DNA from: Sphingomonas ginsengisoli An et al. 2013
GTDB taxonomy: Bacteria > Pseudomonadota > Alphaproteobacteria > Sphingomonadales > Sphingomonadaceae
DNA: 64,000 nt
Assembly (NCBI RefSeq): GCF_009363895.1
Contig: NZ_CP045434.1
Coordinates: 2,870,501 to 2,934,500, forward strand
Reading direction: 5' to 3'
This document shows, piece after piece, positions 19,721 through 29,850 of the stretch. A program made the translations under genes and the position numbers. How positions within the stretch are numbered: position 1 is the stretch's first letter; each line of letters opens with the position of its first letter. The notes under the pieces were generated by a model. It searched no databases, had not been told where the DNA came from, and worked only from the letters and a program-made list of their open reading frames with translations.

Positions 19721-20613
19721 ACGCGCAAACGGTCCGGCGCGGTGGGACGGGCGCCCGCAAGGGCAGCCGCAAGCCCGCGCGCCAGGCCGCCGTTTCGGCC
19801 AAGGCCAAGCGCGAGATCGGCAAATTGGCCGGCTGGGGCCTCGGCCTGTTCGTCACCGCGCTGCTGGTCGGGGTCGGCTTCGCGCTCGACCTCCCCGCCA
19901 AGATCGGCCACGCCGCGGGCGAGGCGACCGGCGCCGCCGGCTTCTCGGTCGCCGGCTACCAGATCGTGGGCCTCAAACGGATGGACCGCCGCATCGTTGA
20001 CGAGGTCGTTACCGGCGAGCTCCACCGCGCCGCCGAATTGTCCGAGCGCGACGACAAGCCCGCGCAGGCCCTCGTCAGCGCCAGCGCGATCCGCGACCAG
20101 CTGATGCAATATGGCTGGGTCAAGGACGCCCGCGTTTCGCGCCGGCTGCCCGACCAGCTCGTCATCGACATCGTCGAGCGCAAGCCCGCCGCAGTGTGGC
20201 AGAACAAGGGGCAGTTGAGCCTGGTCGACGCCGAGGGCGTGGTGCTCGCGCCGGTCCCGCTCGACAAGATGCCCGACCTCCCGCTGATCATCGGCCAGGG
20301 CGCCAACGGCCATTCGGTCGAGCTGGGCGAATTGATGAAGGACGTGCCCACCCTGAAACCGCAACTCGCCTCGGCGACCTGGATCGGCGGCCGCCGCTGG
20401 GACCTCGCCTTCACCTCGGGTGAGACGCTCGCGCTCCCCGAAGGCGACGACGATGCCGCCACCGCGCTTAAGCGCTTCGCCAAGCGCGACCGCACCCAGG
20501 GCCTCCTCGGCCGCGGGTTCAAGCGCTTCGACCTGCGCGTGCCCGGCAAGATGATCGTCCGCCTGCCGCAGGACCTGCCGCCACCCCCCAAGCCGACCGA
20601 GCAGCCGAGCTAA
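19717..20613 (+). CDS. ftsQ: Cell division protein FtsQ
   Basis: Bitopic membrane protein linking early and late divisome parts, with FtsL and FtsB. 298 residues: a 35-residue basic cytoplasmic segment, a membrane helix (about 38-56, LGLFVTALLVGVGFALDL), a POTRA domain starting at FSVAGYQIVGLKRM (about 70), then the beta domain with VERKPAAVWQNKGQLSLVD. Position between ddl and ftsA and overlaps with both fit. Confidence 0.92.
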   Translation: MNAQTVRRGGTGARKGSRKPARQAAVSAKAKREIGKLAGWGLGLFVTALLVGVGFALDLPAKIGHAAGEATGAAGFSVAGYQIVGLKRMDRRIVDEVVTGELHRAAELSERDDKPAQALVSASAIRDQLMQYGWVKDARVSRRLPDQLVIDIVERKPAAVWQNKGQLSLVDAEGVVLAPVPLDKMPDLPLIIGQGANGHSVELGELMKDVPTLKPQLASATWIGGRRWDLAFTSGETLALPEGDDDAATALKRFAKRDRTQGLLGRGFKRFDLRVPGKMIVRLPQDLPPPPKPTEQPS

Positions 20614-21878
20614 TGGCCGCTCCCCAGACCACCCCGCTGATCGGGGCGCTCGACATCGGTTCGTCCAAGGTCACCGCGCTCATCTGCACCAGCGATGCCG
20701 ACGGGCGGCTGCGCGTGCTCGGCACCGGCCAGCGCGAGAGCCGCGGGGTCAAGCGCGGCTTCATCACCGACATGGAGGCGAGCGAGGTCGCCGTCCGCGA
20801 AGCGGTCGAGCAGGCCGAGCGGATGGCCGCGCAGTCGATCGACGACGTCTGGGCGAGCTTCGGCGCCGGCGGCCTCACCAGCGATCTCGCCAATGTCGAG
20901 GTGCTGCTCGGCGGCCACCAGGTCGAGCAATCCGACGTCGAGGAGCTGCTCGCCGCCGGGCGTCAGGCGGTCGACCGCCAGGGCCAGGTCGTGCTCCACG
21001 CCAACCCCGCGCTCTACACGCTCGACGACGTCCAGGGGGTCAAGCACCCGGTCGGGCTCCACGCCGAGAAACTGGGCGTCGACATCAACGTCATCGCCGC
21101 CAACGCCGGCCCCCTGCGCAACGTCGACCTCACCATCCGCCAGGCGCACCTCGGCGTCCGCGCGATCGTCGCCGCGCCGGTCGCGACTGGCCTCGCGGTG
21201 CTGAGCCAGGAGGAGCGCGACCTCGGCGTCGCCTTGGTCGAATTGGGCGCCGAGACCACCAACGTCTCGCTCCACGCCGGCGGGATGCTGGTGGGGCTGC
21301 GCTCGATCCCCCTGGGCGCGCGCGATATCACCGACGACATCGCCTGCGCCTTCGGAGTCAGCCGCCGCGATGCCGAGCGGATGAAATGCTTCCACGGCTC
21401 GGCGATGACCAGTCCCCGCGACAATCACGAGATGGTCGAGGCGCGCGGCGTCGGTGCCGACGAACATGCCGAGCCGATGCGGATCAGCCGCGCGCAGCTG
21501 ATGACCGTGATCCGCCAGCGGGTCGAGGAGATCACCGGCGAGATCGAGAAGAGCCTCAAGGAACTGGGCTTCACCGGCCCGGTCGGCCGCCAGGTCGTGC
21601 TGACCGGGGGCGGGGCAGAGCTCAAGAACATCGCCGATTACATGCAGGGCGTGCTCGGCCGCGCGGTGCGGGTCGGCCGGCCCAAGCAATTGACCGGCCT
21701 CCCCGACGCCCACTCGGGCCCGGGCTTCTCGACCCTGGTCGGGCTGGCCCTCATCGGCCACGGCGGCCCCAGCGACATTCGCGACATCGCGCTCGGCCAG
21801 GCCGGGCACCGCCGCAAGGCCGCGGGCGGGGGCATGTTCAGCCGGCTGATCGCGGCGATGAAGGGCGATTCGGCCTGA
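20613..21878 (+). CDS. ftsA: Cell division protein FtsA
   Basis: Actin-like ATPase that tethers FtsZ filaments to the membrane. 421 residues with the actin-family phosphate 1 motif GALDIGSSKVTALI (about 9-22), phosphate 2 VELGAETTNVSLH (about 209-221), the TGGGAELKNI adenosine motif near 330 and an amphipathic C-terminal helix (MFSRLIAAMKG) for membrane binding. The ATG overlaps the ftsQ TAA. A GANTC site lies at its 3' end, the first of a cluster before ftsZ. Confidence 0.97.
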   Translation: MAAPQTTPLIGALDIGSSKVTALICTSDADGRLRVLGTGQRESRGVKRGFITDMEASEVAVREAVEQAERMAAQSIDDVWASFGAGGLTSDLANVEVLLGGHQVEQSDVEELLAAGRQAVDRQGQVVLHANPALYTLDDVQGVKHPVGLHAEKLGVDINVIAANAGPLRNVDLTIRQAHLGVRAIVAAPVATGLAVLSQEERDLGVALVELGAETTNVSLHAGGMLVGLRSIPLGARDITDDIACAFGVSRRDAERMKCFHGSAMTSPRDNHEMVEARGVGADEHAEPMRISRAQLMTVIRQRVEEITGEIEKSLKELGFTGPVGRQVVLTGGGAELKNIADYMQGVLGRAVRVGRPKQLTGLPDAHSGPGFSTLVGLALIGHGGPSDIRDIALGQAGHRRKAAGGGMFSRLIAAMKGDSA

Positions 21879-22001
21879 ACCCAGACGGCCGGTTGTGCCG
21901 TTCTGAATCAGCTTGAGTCCGTTTGGTCACATCCCGCCTTCTTTTCGTCGGACTGGTTAACTTTTCCGCTTGCCCGCGGGACTCGGGCGATTCATAGATT
22001 C
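21867..22001. promoter_or_regulatory. Cluster of six GANTC (CcrM-type) sites upstream of ftsZ
   Basis: GATTC 21867, GAATC 21905, GAGTC 21915, GACTC 21980, GATTC 21989 and GATTC 21997. GANTC is the CcrM methylation site in alphaproteobacteria, and in Caulobacter ftsZ transcription depends on GANTC methylation with GcrA. At this base composition about one site per 340 bp is expected, so six in 135 bp is a strong excess. The 172 bp ftsA-ftsZ spacer is therefore probably a cell-cycle controlled promoter region. Confidence 0.7.
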
Positions 22002-22050
22002 GTGTCGAGCATTCAACGCGCTAGGCAGCGCCTTTGGGGGACTTCACGTC

Positions 22051-23439
<1,389 letters not shown>

Positions 23440-23472
23440 CGCCCGCGCTGGCGATCCTTGCTGATCGAACCC

Positions 23473-23505
23473 GAACCCCGGCCTTGTGCCGGGGTTCGTC
23501 GTTTC
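23473..23505 (+). terminator. Terminator after ftsZ
   Basis: Perfect 10 bp stem (GAACCCCGGC 23473-23482 with GCCGGGGTTC 23488-23497), 5-base loop, followed by a short T-containing stretch (GTCGTTTC). Marks the end of the dcw transcription unit. Confidence 0.7.
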
Positions 23506-23589
23506 AACTCACCCGCCGTCCACCACGCCCTGTCGCTCGCCCCCCTATCGGCAAGCTGCGGGCAAGCTAGGCGCAGGCACGGGGTGGGA

Positions 23590-24837
23590 ATGATCCGGAA
23601 CATCGTGCTCGGGGCGTGGGCGGCGGCGTTGGCGCTGCCCCAAGTGGCGTCCGCGCAATATATCGGCGGCAACGCGCCGCCGCCGCCCCCGGCGCCGCTG
23701 CCGGGGCAGATCGAGACGCCGGCTGCCGCGCTCGCCCGCAACATCCGCATCCTCGCCGGCGATCCGCGAAACTACCAGGCGCTCCTGGGCGCGGGCCAGG
23801 CCGCGCTTGCCAGCGGCGACGCCGAGGCGGCGATCGGCTTCTTCGGCCGCGCCAGCGACGTCAACACGTCGAGCTGGGTGCCGCGGGTCGGGCAGGGCGC
23901 CTCGCTGGTCCAGCTGATGGACCCCACCGCCGCGATGCAGGCCTTCGCCGCCGCCCAGCGGCTGGGCGCCAGCCAGGCCGCGATCGCGCTCGACCGCGGG
24001 CTCGCCTTCGACCTGCTCGGCGACCAGGCCAAGGCGCAGTCGGACTATCGCGTTGCGCTCACCGGCACCGATCCCAACGAAGCGCGCCGGCGGCTGGCGC
24101 TCAGCCTCGCGGTCAGCGGCCGCCGTTCGGAAGCGTTGGCGACGCTCGACCCGTTGCTCGCCCGCCGCGATCCCGGCGCGCTGCGCGCCCGCGCCTTCGT
24201 GCTCGCGTTGACCGGCGACACCGCGGGGGCGGTGAGCGCGGTCAACGCCGCGCTGCCGGGGCAGGGGAGCATGATGGACCCGTTCCTGCGCCGCCTGTCG
24301 ACGCTCCGCCCGGCCGACAAGATCGCCGCGGTCCACTTCGGCGTGATGCCCGGCACCGGCGCGCCGGCCCCGAGCGGCTCGATCGCCACGGTGGTGGCCG
24401 GACCCCCGGCCGACCGCCTCGCCGACATCGACCAGTTGCTCCGCGCCGGCACGCCGCAAGCGCCCGCGCCGGTCCCCGCCGCGCCGGTCGGCATCCCCGT
24501 CGCCACGCTCCCTGCCGCGCGCGTCGCCGCCAGCGCCGTGCCGACGGTGGGCGTCGCCACCGCGCGTCCGCGCATCTGGCTCCAGCTCGCCAGCGGCACC
24601 GACGCCGCCGCGCTGCCCGCGCAATTCCGCCGCCTCGCCAGCCGCAACCGCGACTTGTTCGAGAACATCAGCCCCTATCTCGCCGAGGACGGCGGCCGCA
24701 CCCGCTTGCTCATCGGCCCGTTCAAGAGCACGGCGGACGCCCAGACCTTCGCCGAGGACCTTTCCAGCGTGCAGATCCAAAGTTTCAGCTGGACCAGCGC
24801 GCCCGGCCAATTGGTCCGCAAGCTTCCCGCCCAATGA
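23590..24837 (+). CDS. Periplasmic TPR protein with C-terminal SPOR domain
   Basis: 415 residues from the ATG at 23590, the start that yields a signal peptide (MIRNIVLGAWAAALALPQVASA, cut after ASA). After a Pro-rich stretch, residues about 45-245 form TPR-like helical repeats (NYQALLGAGQAALASGDAEAAIGFFGRA and further A-x-x-x-G-x-x-x-L patterns). The last 80 residues (from RIWLQLASG) have the SPOR pattern, ending FKSTADAQTFAEDL. SPOR domains bind denuded septal glycan, so a role in division or septal remodelling is likely, in keeping with its place right after ftsZ. Its stop overlaps dgt by 4 bp. Confidence 0.8.
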   Translation: MIRNIVLGAWAAALALPQVASAQYIGGNAPPPPPAPLPGQIETPAAALARNIRILAGDPRNYQALLGAGQAALASGDAEAAIGFFGRASDVNTSSWVPRVGQGASLVQLMDPTAAMQAFAAAQRLGASQAAIALDRGLAFDLLGDQAKAQSDYRVALTGTDPNEARRRLALSLAVSGRRSEALATLDPLLARRDPGALRARAFVLALTGDTAGAVSAVNAALPGQGSMMDPFLRRLSTLRPADKIAAVHFGVMPGTGAPAPSGSIATVVAGPPADRLADIDQLLRAGTPQAPAPVPAAPVGIPVATLPAARVAASAVPTVGVATARPRIWLQLASGTDAAALPAQFRRLASRNRDLFENISPYLAEDGGRTRLLIGPFKSTADAQTFAEDLSSVQIQSFSWTSAPGQLVRKLPAQ

Positions 24838-25997
24838 CCTCCTTCGCGGCGCTCGCCGCCCGCGCCGACCAGTCCCGCGGCCGTTGCCATCCCGAACCCG
24901 ACCAGGGCCCGCGCGGCCCCCGCGACCTGTTCCAGCGCGACCGCGACCGCATCGTCCACTCGGTCAGCTTCCGCCGCCTCCGCCACAAGACCCAGGTGTT
25001 CGTCGCCCCCGACGGTGACCATTATCGCGTCCGCCTGACCCACTCGATCGAGGTCGCGCAGATCGGCCGCACCATCGCCCGCGCGCTCGGCCTCAACGAG
25101 GACCTTACCGAAACTCTCTGCCTCGCCCACGACCTCGGCCACCCGCCATTCGGCCATGCCGGCGAGGATGCGCTCGACGCCGCGCTCAAGGAGTGGGGCG
25201 GGTTCGACCACAACGGCCACACGCTGCGGCTGGTGACCTGCCTTGAGGCGCCTTACCCCGAGTTCGACGGCCTCAACCTCAGCTGGGAAGCGCTTGAAGG
25301 CCTCGCCAAGCACAATGGCCCGGTCGCCGCGCCGCAGTGGGCGCTGGCTGAGGTCGACCGCACGGTCGGCCTCGACCTCGCCTCCTGGCCGAGCCTTGAG
25401 GCGCAGGTCGCCGCGCTGAGCGACGACATCGCCTATGACAATCACGACATCGACGACGGGCTGCGCGCCGGGCTGCTGAGCCTCGACCAGTTGCTCGAGC
25501 AGCCCTTCGTCCGCCGCCACTGGGAAGCGATCGAGCGGCGCCACCCCGACCTCGCGATCGACCGCAAGCTGAAGGCGCTGGTCCGCGACCAGATCGGTAC
25601 CATGGTCGGCGACCTGCTCGACGAGACCCGCCGGCGGATCGCGGCGGCGGGTCCTCGGACCATCGCCGACGTCCGCCAAGCCGGCCACGCGCTGGTCGGC
25701 TTCTCGCCCGAACTGGCTGCGGAGGAGCGCGCCCTCAAGCGATTCCTCTACGCCAATCTCTACAACGCTCCCGCGCTGCAGCCGGTGCGCCGCGAAGCCC
25801 AGCGTGTCGTCGCCAACCTCGCCCAGGCCTACCTCGCCGAGCCGCGGCTGCTGCCCGACGCATGGCATCGCGGGGCCGACGATCTGACCGCGCGGGCGCG
25901 CAACGTCGCCGATTACGTCGCCGGGATGACCGACCCCTTCGCCATCCGCCGCCATCAGGAACTGTGCGGCAAAGTTAATCTTCCCGACCGCTTCTAG
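24834..25997 (+). CDS. dgt: Deoxyguanosinetriphosphate triphosphohydrolase-like protein
   Basis: HD-domain dNTPase that splits dNTPs into nucleosides and triphosphate. The ATG at 24834 gives 387 residues, a usual length for the dgtP-type proteins of alphaproteobacteria. Metal-binding H...HD...D is visible: RLTHSIEVAQIGR (about 66-78), then LAHDLGHPPFGHAGEDAL (about 98-115) and SDDIAYDNHDIDDGL (about 200-214). Coupled to the upstream SPOR gene. Typically followed in sphingomonads by argS; here four genes intervene. Confidence 0.9.
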   Translation: MTSFAALAARADQSRGRCHPEPDQGPRGPRDLFQRDRDRIVHSVSFRRLRHKTQVFVAPDGDHYRVRLTHSIEVAQIGRTIARALGLNEDLTETLCLAHDLGHPPFGHAGEDALDAALKEWGGFDHNGHTLRLVTCLEAPYPEFDGLNLSWEALEGLAKHNGPVAAPQWALAEVDRTVGLDLASWPSLEAQVAALSDDIAYDNHDIDDGLRAGLLSLDQLLEQPFVRRHWEAIERRHPDLAIDRKLKALVRDQIGTMVGDLLDETRRRIAAAGPRTIADVRQAGHALVGFSPELAAEERALKRFLYANLYNAPALQPVRREAQRVVANLAQAYLAEPRLLPDAWHRGADDLTARARNVADYVAGMTDPFAIRRHQELCGKVNLPDRF

Positions 25998-26062
25998 TCA
26001 GTCGGGGTTCACGCTCGGAAGCGGAGTTTGGCGCCGTTATTTGGCTGCTGGAGCGTTCGCTG

Positions 26063-27598
26063 ATGAGCGACCTGATCTTTGCCCAGAACCGGTTCGGGCT
26101 CGGCCCGCGCGGTGACCAGTCACAAGGCGGCGGCGATGGCCGCGGATGGGTCGAAGCCCAGCTCGGCGCCAGGCTCGCCATGCTCTCCGATGCGCCGACC
26201 GGGGCCGAGGCGGCGCAGGCGCTGATCGCCTATCGCGACGAGCGCCGGAACGCCAAGCAGGCGGGGCTGCTGCAGCCCGCGAGCGTGCCGAAAGGCATGC
26301 CGATGGCGATGGCGACGACCGCCCCGATGACGGGCGCCACGATGACCGCGCCGGGGAGCGGCCCCGCGATGACGGCGGAGCCGATGACCGGCATGACCCC
26401 CGACGCGCGCCCTCCCCGGCGGGCGTCGAAACCGCCCGAACTGATGGACGCCCAGAAGGCCCAGCGGCAGCTTTATCTGTCCGCGGTCGACGCGCGTCTC
26501 AAGGCGTCGCTGGTAACGCCGACGCCGTTCCTCGAGCGGATGGCCCATTTCTGGGCCAACCATTTTGCCGTCGGGGCGAACAAGGCGGACACGGTCGGCT
26601 ATGCCGGGCTGCTCGAACTCGACGCGATCCGCCCCAATCTGACGGGCCGTTTCGCCGACCTGTTGCTGGCGGTCGAGCGGCATCCCGCAATGCTCTTCTA
26701 CCTCGATCAGGCGCAGTCGGTCGGGCCGCACAGCCAGGCCGGGCTCCGCGCGCAAGGCCGCGGCCGCGATGTTGGGCTCAACGAGAACCTCGCCCGCGAG
26801 ATCATGGAGTTGCACACGCTCGGCGTCCGTTCGGGCTACAGCCAGGCCGACGTGACCGAATTCGCGCGCGCGCTGACCGGCTGGAACGTCGCCGGCATCG
26901 GCCGCGGCCCGGTGCAGCGTTTCATGACCGGCCAGCCCGGCGATTTCAATTTCGTTGAAGTGCTGCACGAGCCGGGCGCGCGGACGATCCTCGGCAAGCG
27001 CTACGCCGAGGACGGCGAGGCGCAGGCCCGCGCGGTGCTGATGGATCTCGCCGTCCACCCCGCCACCGCGCGCCACATCGCGACCAAGCTCACCCGCCAT
27101 TTCGTCGCCGACGATCCGCCGCCGGCGGTGGTCGCACGGGTCGAGCAGGCCTTCCTCAAGAGCCGCGGCGACCTCCCCACCGTCTATCGCGCGCTGATCG
27201 CCTCGCCCGAGGCGTGGCAGCCCGACCGCCCCAAATTCCGCAATCCGTGGGAATGGACGGTCGCCAGCCTGCGCGCGCTCGACGTCCCGGCGCCGCCTGC
27301 ACAGCGCACCGTCGGGCTGCTCCAGGAACTCGGCATGCCGGTGTGGCGGCCGACTTCGCCGGCGGGGTATGACGATCTCGCCGCCAGCTGGGCCGGTCCC
27401 GATGCACTGGTCCGCCGGGTCGAGGCGGCGCAGCGCTTCGCCAGCGCGGCAGGGCAGGGCACGGATGCCCGCGCCATCGCCCCCAAGGTGCTCGGCGCGC
27501 GCCTGACCGACGCCACCGCCACCGCGATCAGCCGCGCCGAAAGCCCCGCGACGGGCCTCGCCCTGCTGCTCGTCTCGCCCGAATTCCTGAGGAGGTAA
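26063..27598 (+). CDS. DUF1800 family protein with a Met-rich insert
   Basis: 511 residues. The conserved DUF1800 features are seen: N-terminal NRFGLGPR, the M-A-H-F-W-A-N-H-F segment near 158, NENLAREIMELHTLGV near 242 and TEFARALTGWNV near 272, with RPKFRNPWEWTVASLRAL in the C-terminal part. Residues about 79-116 are an insert with about eleven methionines, threonines, prolines and glycines and no homology that I can name. DUF1800 genes nearly always precede a DUF1501 gene, as here (2 bp apart), and the pair is thought to act in the envelope; the reaction is unknown. Confidence 0.88.
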   Translation: MSDLIFAQNRFGLGPRGDQSQGGGDGRGWVEAQLGARLAMLSDAPTGAEAAQALIAYRDERRNAKQAGLLQPASVPKGMPMAMATTAPMTGATMTAPGSGPAMTAEPMTGMTPDARPPRRASKPPELMDAQKAQRQLYLSAVDARLKASLVTPTPFLERMAHFWANHFAVGANKADTVGYAGLLELDAIRPNLTGRFADLLLAVERHPAMLFYLDQAQSVGPHSQAGLRAQGRGRDVGLNENLAREIMELHTLGVRSGYSQADVTEFARALTGWNVAGIGRGPVQRFMTGQPGDFNFVEVLHEPGARTILGKRYAEDGEAQARAVLMDLAVHPATARHIATKLTRHFVADDPPPAVVARVEQAFLKSRGDLPTVYRALIASPEAWQPDRPKFRNPWEWTVASLRALDVPAPPAQRTVGLLQELGMPVWRPTSPAGYDDLAASWAGPDALVRRVEAAQRFASAAGQGTDARAIAPKVLGARLTDATATAISRAESPATGLALLLVSPEFLRR

Positions 27599-27600
27599 TC

Positions 27601-28743
27601 ATGGACCGCCGCAGCTTTCTCGCCACCGGGGCGGTCGGCCTCGCCGCCACCACCTTCGCACCGCGCCTCGCCTTCGCCAAGGCGGCGACCGACCGCCGCT
27701 TCCTGTTCGTGATCCAGCGTGGCGCGGCGGACGGCCTCGCCATCCTCGCCCCGACCGGCGACCCCGGCTACGCCAGCCTCCGGCCCGAGCTTGGCGCCGA
27801 TGCCGCCGGCGGGACCAAGCTCGACGCCATGTTCACCCTTCACCCGGCGCTGAAGCAGGTGGCGGCGATGACCGCGGCGCGGCAGGCGCTGCTGGTCCAT
27901 GCGGTCGCCTCACCCTACCGCGACCGCTCGCATTTCGACGGCCAGAACGTGCTCGAGACCGGCGGCGCCTTGCCCTACCGGCTGCAGGACGGGTGGATGA
28001 ACCGCCTGCTGCGGACCATGCCCGACGATCCCCAGGCGATCGCCTTCGCGCCGACCGTCCCGCCGGCGCTGCGTGGGTCGGCGCGGGTCGCCTCCTACGC
28101 CCCCTCGAACCTCCCCGCCGCAGGGGACGACCTGATGATCCGGGTCGGCGACCTCTACGCCCGCGACGCCCAGCTCGGCCCCTTGTGGAACGAGGCGCTG
28201 CAGGCGCGGACCAAGGCCGGCGACCTCGCCTCGGGCAAGGGTGCGGCCGCCGCCGGTGCGCTCGCCGCGCGGATGATGAAGGGGCCTGCCGGCGCGCGGA
28301 TCGGGATGATCGAGACCGACGGCTGGGACACCCACACCGGGCAGAAGGGCCGCCTCACCGCGCAGCTCACCGGGCTCGACGCGATGCTCGCCGCCTACCG
28401 CGACGGGCTCGGCGAGGACTGGAAGAATACGCTGGTGCTGGTCGCCACCGAATTCGGCCGCACCGCGCATGAGAATGGCACCGGCGGGACCGACCACGGC
28501 ACCGGCGCGACCGCCTTCCTGCTCGGCGGCGCGGTCAACGGCGGCAAGGTGCTCGCCGACTGGCCGGGGCTCGCACCCACCGCGCTTTACGAAGCGCGCG
28601 ACCTCAAGCCGACGATCAACCTCGACGCGCTGGTGGCGACCGCGCTCGGCCAGCATTTCGGGCAGGATCCGGCGCGGATGGCGGGCGTGCTCTTCCCCGA
28701 CACCGGCTCGGCGCCGCTCCGCCAGACGCTTGCGCTGAGCTGA
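27601..28743 (+). CDS. DUF1501 family protein, Tat-exported
   Basis: 380 residues. The N-terminus MDRRSFLATGAVGLAATT is a twin-arginine signal (R-R-S-F-L), cut after AFA near residue 25. The rest shows DUF1501 features: FVIQRGAADGLAI near 39, HFDGQNVLETGG near 110, ETDGWDTHTGQKG near 238 and LVATEFGRTAHENGTGGTDHGTG near 280, with a metal-site-like His/Asp arrangement related to the alkaline phosphatase superfamily. Co-transcribed with DUF1800. As a Tat substrate it should be folded and perhaps metallated before export; tatABC lies 7 kb downstream. Confidence 0.88.
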   Translation: MDRRSFLATGAVGLAATTFAPRLAFAKAATDRRFLFVIQRGAADGLAILAPTGDPGYASLRPELGADAAGGTKLDAMFTLHPALKQVAAMTAARQALLVHAVASPYRDRSHFDGQNVLETGGALPYRLQDGWMNRLLRTMPDDPQAIAFAPTVPPALRGSARVASYAPSNLPAAGDDLMIRVGDLYARDAQLGPLWNEALQARTKAGDLASGKGAAAAGALAARMMKGPAGARIGMIETDGWDTHTGQKGRLTAQLTGLDAMLAAYRDGLGEDWKNTLVLVATEFGRTAHENGTGGTDHGTGATAFLLGGAVNGGKVLADWPGLAPTALYEARDLKPTINLDALVATALGQHFGQDPARMAGVLFPDTGSAPLRQTLALS

Positions 28744-28815
28744 CCGGGGCCGCCGCGCTGGACTTTGCCGGCGCCGGTGGCAAGCTCCCCGCGTATCACA
28801 TCAGGGGAGACGGAT

Positions 28816-29247
28816 ATGGACGGATTGTCGCGCTTTGCCGGGCCGGCGCACGCCTTGCTGCGGATCATGGCGGGGCTCTTGTTCTTCGAGCACGGGCTGC
28901 AGAAATTCTTTTCCTTCCCGCCGGGCCAGATGGCGGGGATGGGCCTCGCGCTTAACAATCCCGCCGCCTTCGCCGGGGTGATCGAATTCATCTGCGGCGC
29001 GCTGATCGCGCTCGGCCTGTTCACCCGCCTGGCGGCCTTCCTCGCCTCGGGCTGCATGGCGGTGGCTTATTTCATGGCCCACGCGCCCAAGGACTTCTTC
29101 CCGGTCAATAACATGGGCGACGCGGCGATCCTCTACTGCTTCATCTTCCTGTACCTCGCCGCCGCCGGAGCCGGCCCGTGGAGCCTCGACGGCAGCCGTC
29201 GCCGCACCGTGGTGACCGAGACCGAAGCGGAAACCCGCGCCGGCTAA
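28816..29247 (+). CDS. DoxX family membrane protein
   Basis: 143 residues, four membrane helices. The ATG at 28816 follows GGGGAGA by 5 bases. Pattern of the family: LRIMAGLLFFEHGLQKFF near 15-32 and G-x-I-E-F-I-C-G-A-L-I-A-L-G-L-F-T-R-x-A-A near 55-75. DoxX proteins are small quinone-linked or redox-associated membrane proteins, mostly uncharacterised. The unit ends with a strong bidirectional terminator. Confidence 0.85.
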   Translation: MDGLSRFAGPAHALLRIMAGLLFFEHGLQKFFSFPPGQMAGMGLALNNPAAFAGVIEFICGALIALGLFTRLAAFLASGCMAVAYFMAHAPKDFFPVNNMGDAAILYCFIFLYLAAAGAGPWSLDGSRRRTVVTETEAETRAG

Positions 29248-29261
29248 AACTCGCCGTTCGG

Positions 29262-29310
29262 ACAAACGAAAGGGCCCGGGGCGATCGCTCGCCCCGGGCC
29301 CTTCTTCATT
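29262..29310. terminator. Bidirectional terminator between doxX and the rcnB-like gene
   Basis: Perfect 15 bp stem (29270-29284 with 29289-29303, AAGGGCCCGGGGCGA) and a 4-base loop. CTTCTTCATT follows on the plus strand and TTTCGTTTG on the minus strand, so it serves both converging genes. Confidence 0.85.
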
Positions 29311-29319
29311 CCGCTGCTC

Positions 29320-29706
29320 TTAGTAATAGCGGTTGTGGATCACCCGCAGGACGCGGCCGTTGCGGATGTTCACCAGTACCAGGTCGTTGCCGTAGCGCAC
29401 CCAGCGCTGGTTGTAGGCCGGGCGACCGAGGTTCCAGCGGCCATAGTCGCTGATCACATAACGGTTGCCCCAGAAGCCCGGACGCAGCTGGTAGCCGACG
29501 GTCACCGGACGATAGGTCCAGCCCGCATAGGGCGCGACGTAGGCGACGCGACGGTCGCGATTATACTCACGACGGTCCTGGCGCAGCTCGCGGCGATCCT
29601 GGCGGATCTCCTGGCGATCGCGACGGATCTCCTGGCGCGACTGGGCGCTGGCGGCGGTCGGGATGGCGGTAGCGGCCATCAGGCCGAGCAGGATCAACTT
29701 ACGCAT
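29320..29706 (-). CDS. RcnB family periplasmic protein
   Basis: 128 residues from the ATG at 29706; an upstream in-frame ATG is rejected because its codons (AAG GAG) are the Shine-Dalgarno sequence of this one. Signal peptide MRKLILLGLMAATAIPTAASA, then four 7-residue repeats of the type R-x-E-I-R-x-D (RQEIRRD, RQEIRQD, RRELRQD, RREYNRD), then the RcnB-like domain with GYQLRPGFWGNRYVISDYGRW and RWVRYGNDLVLVNIRNGRV. E. coli RcnB takes part in Ni/Co homeostasis, but many family members have unknown roles. Shares a terminator with doxX. Confidence 0.85.
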   Translation of the reverse strand: MRKLILLGLMAATAIPTAASAQSRQEIRRDRQEIRQDRRELRQDRREYNRDRRVAYVAPYAGWTYRPVTVGYQLRPGFWGNRYVISDYGRWNLGRPAYNQRWVRYGNDLVLVNIRNGRVLRVIHNRYY

Positions 29707-29850
29707 GATAATCTCCTTCACATTCCCCGCGATACGAAAGACCTACGACTCGCAGGGTGAATTGTGCCGGAACGCGCTGTTCATCGTGCAACAAGCGCGA
29801 CGAACCGAAAAAGGTGACGTTCTGCGCCGTGCGCGCTAGACGCCGCGGCT

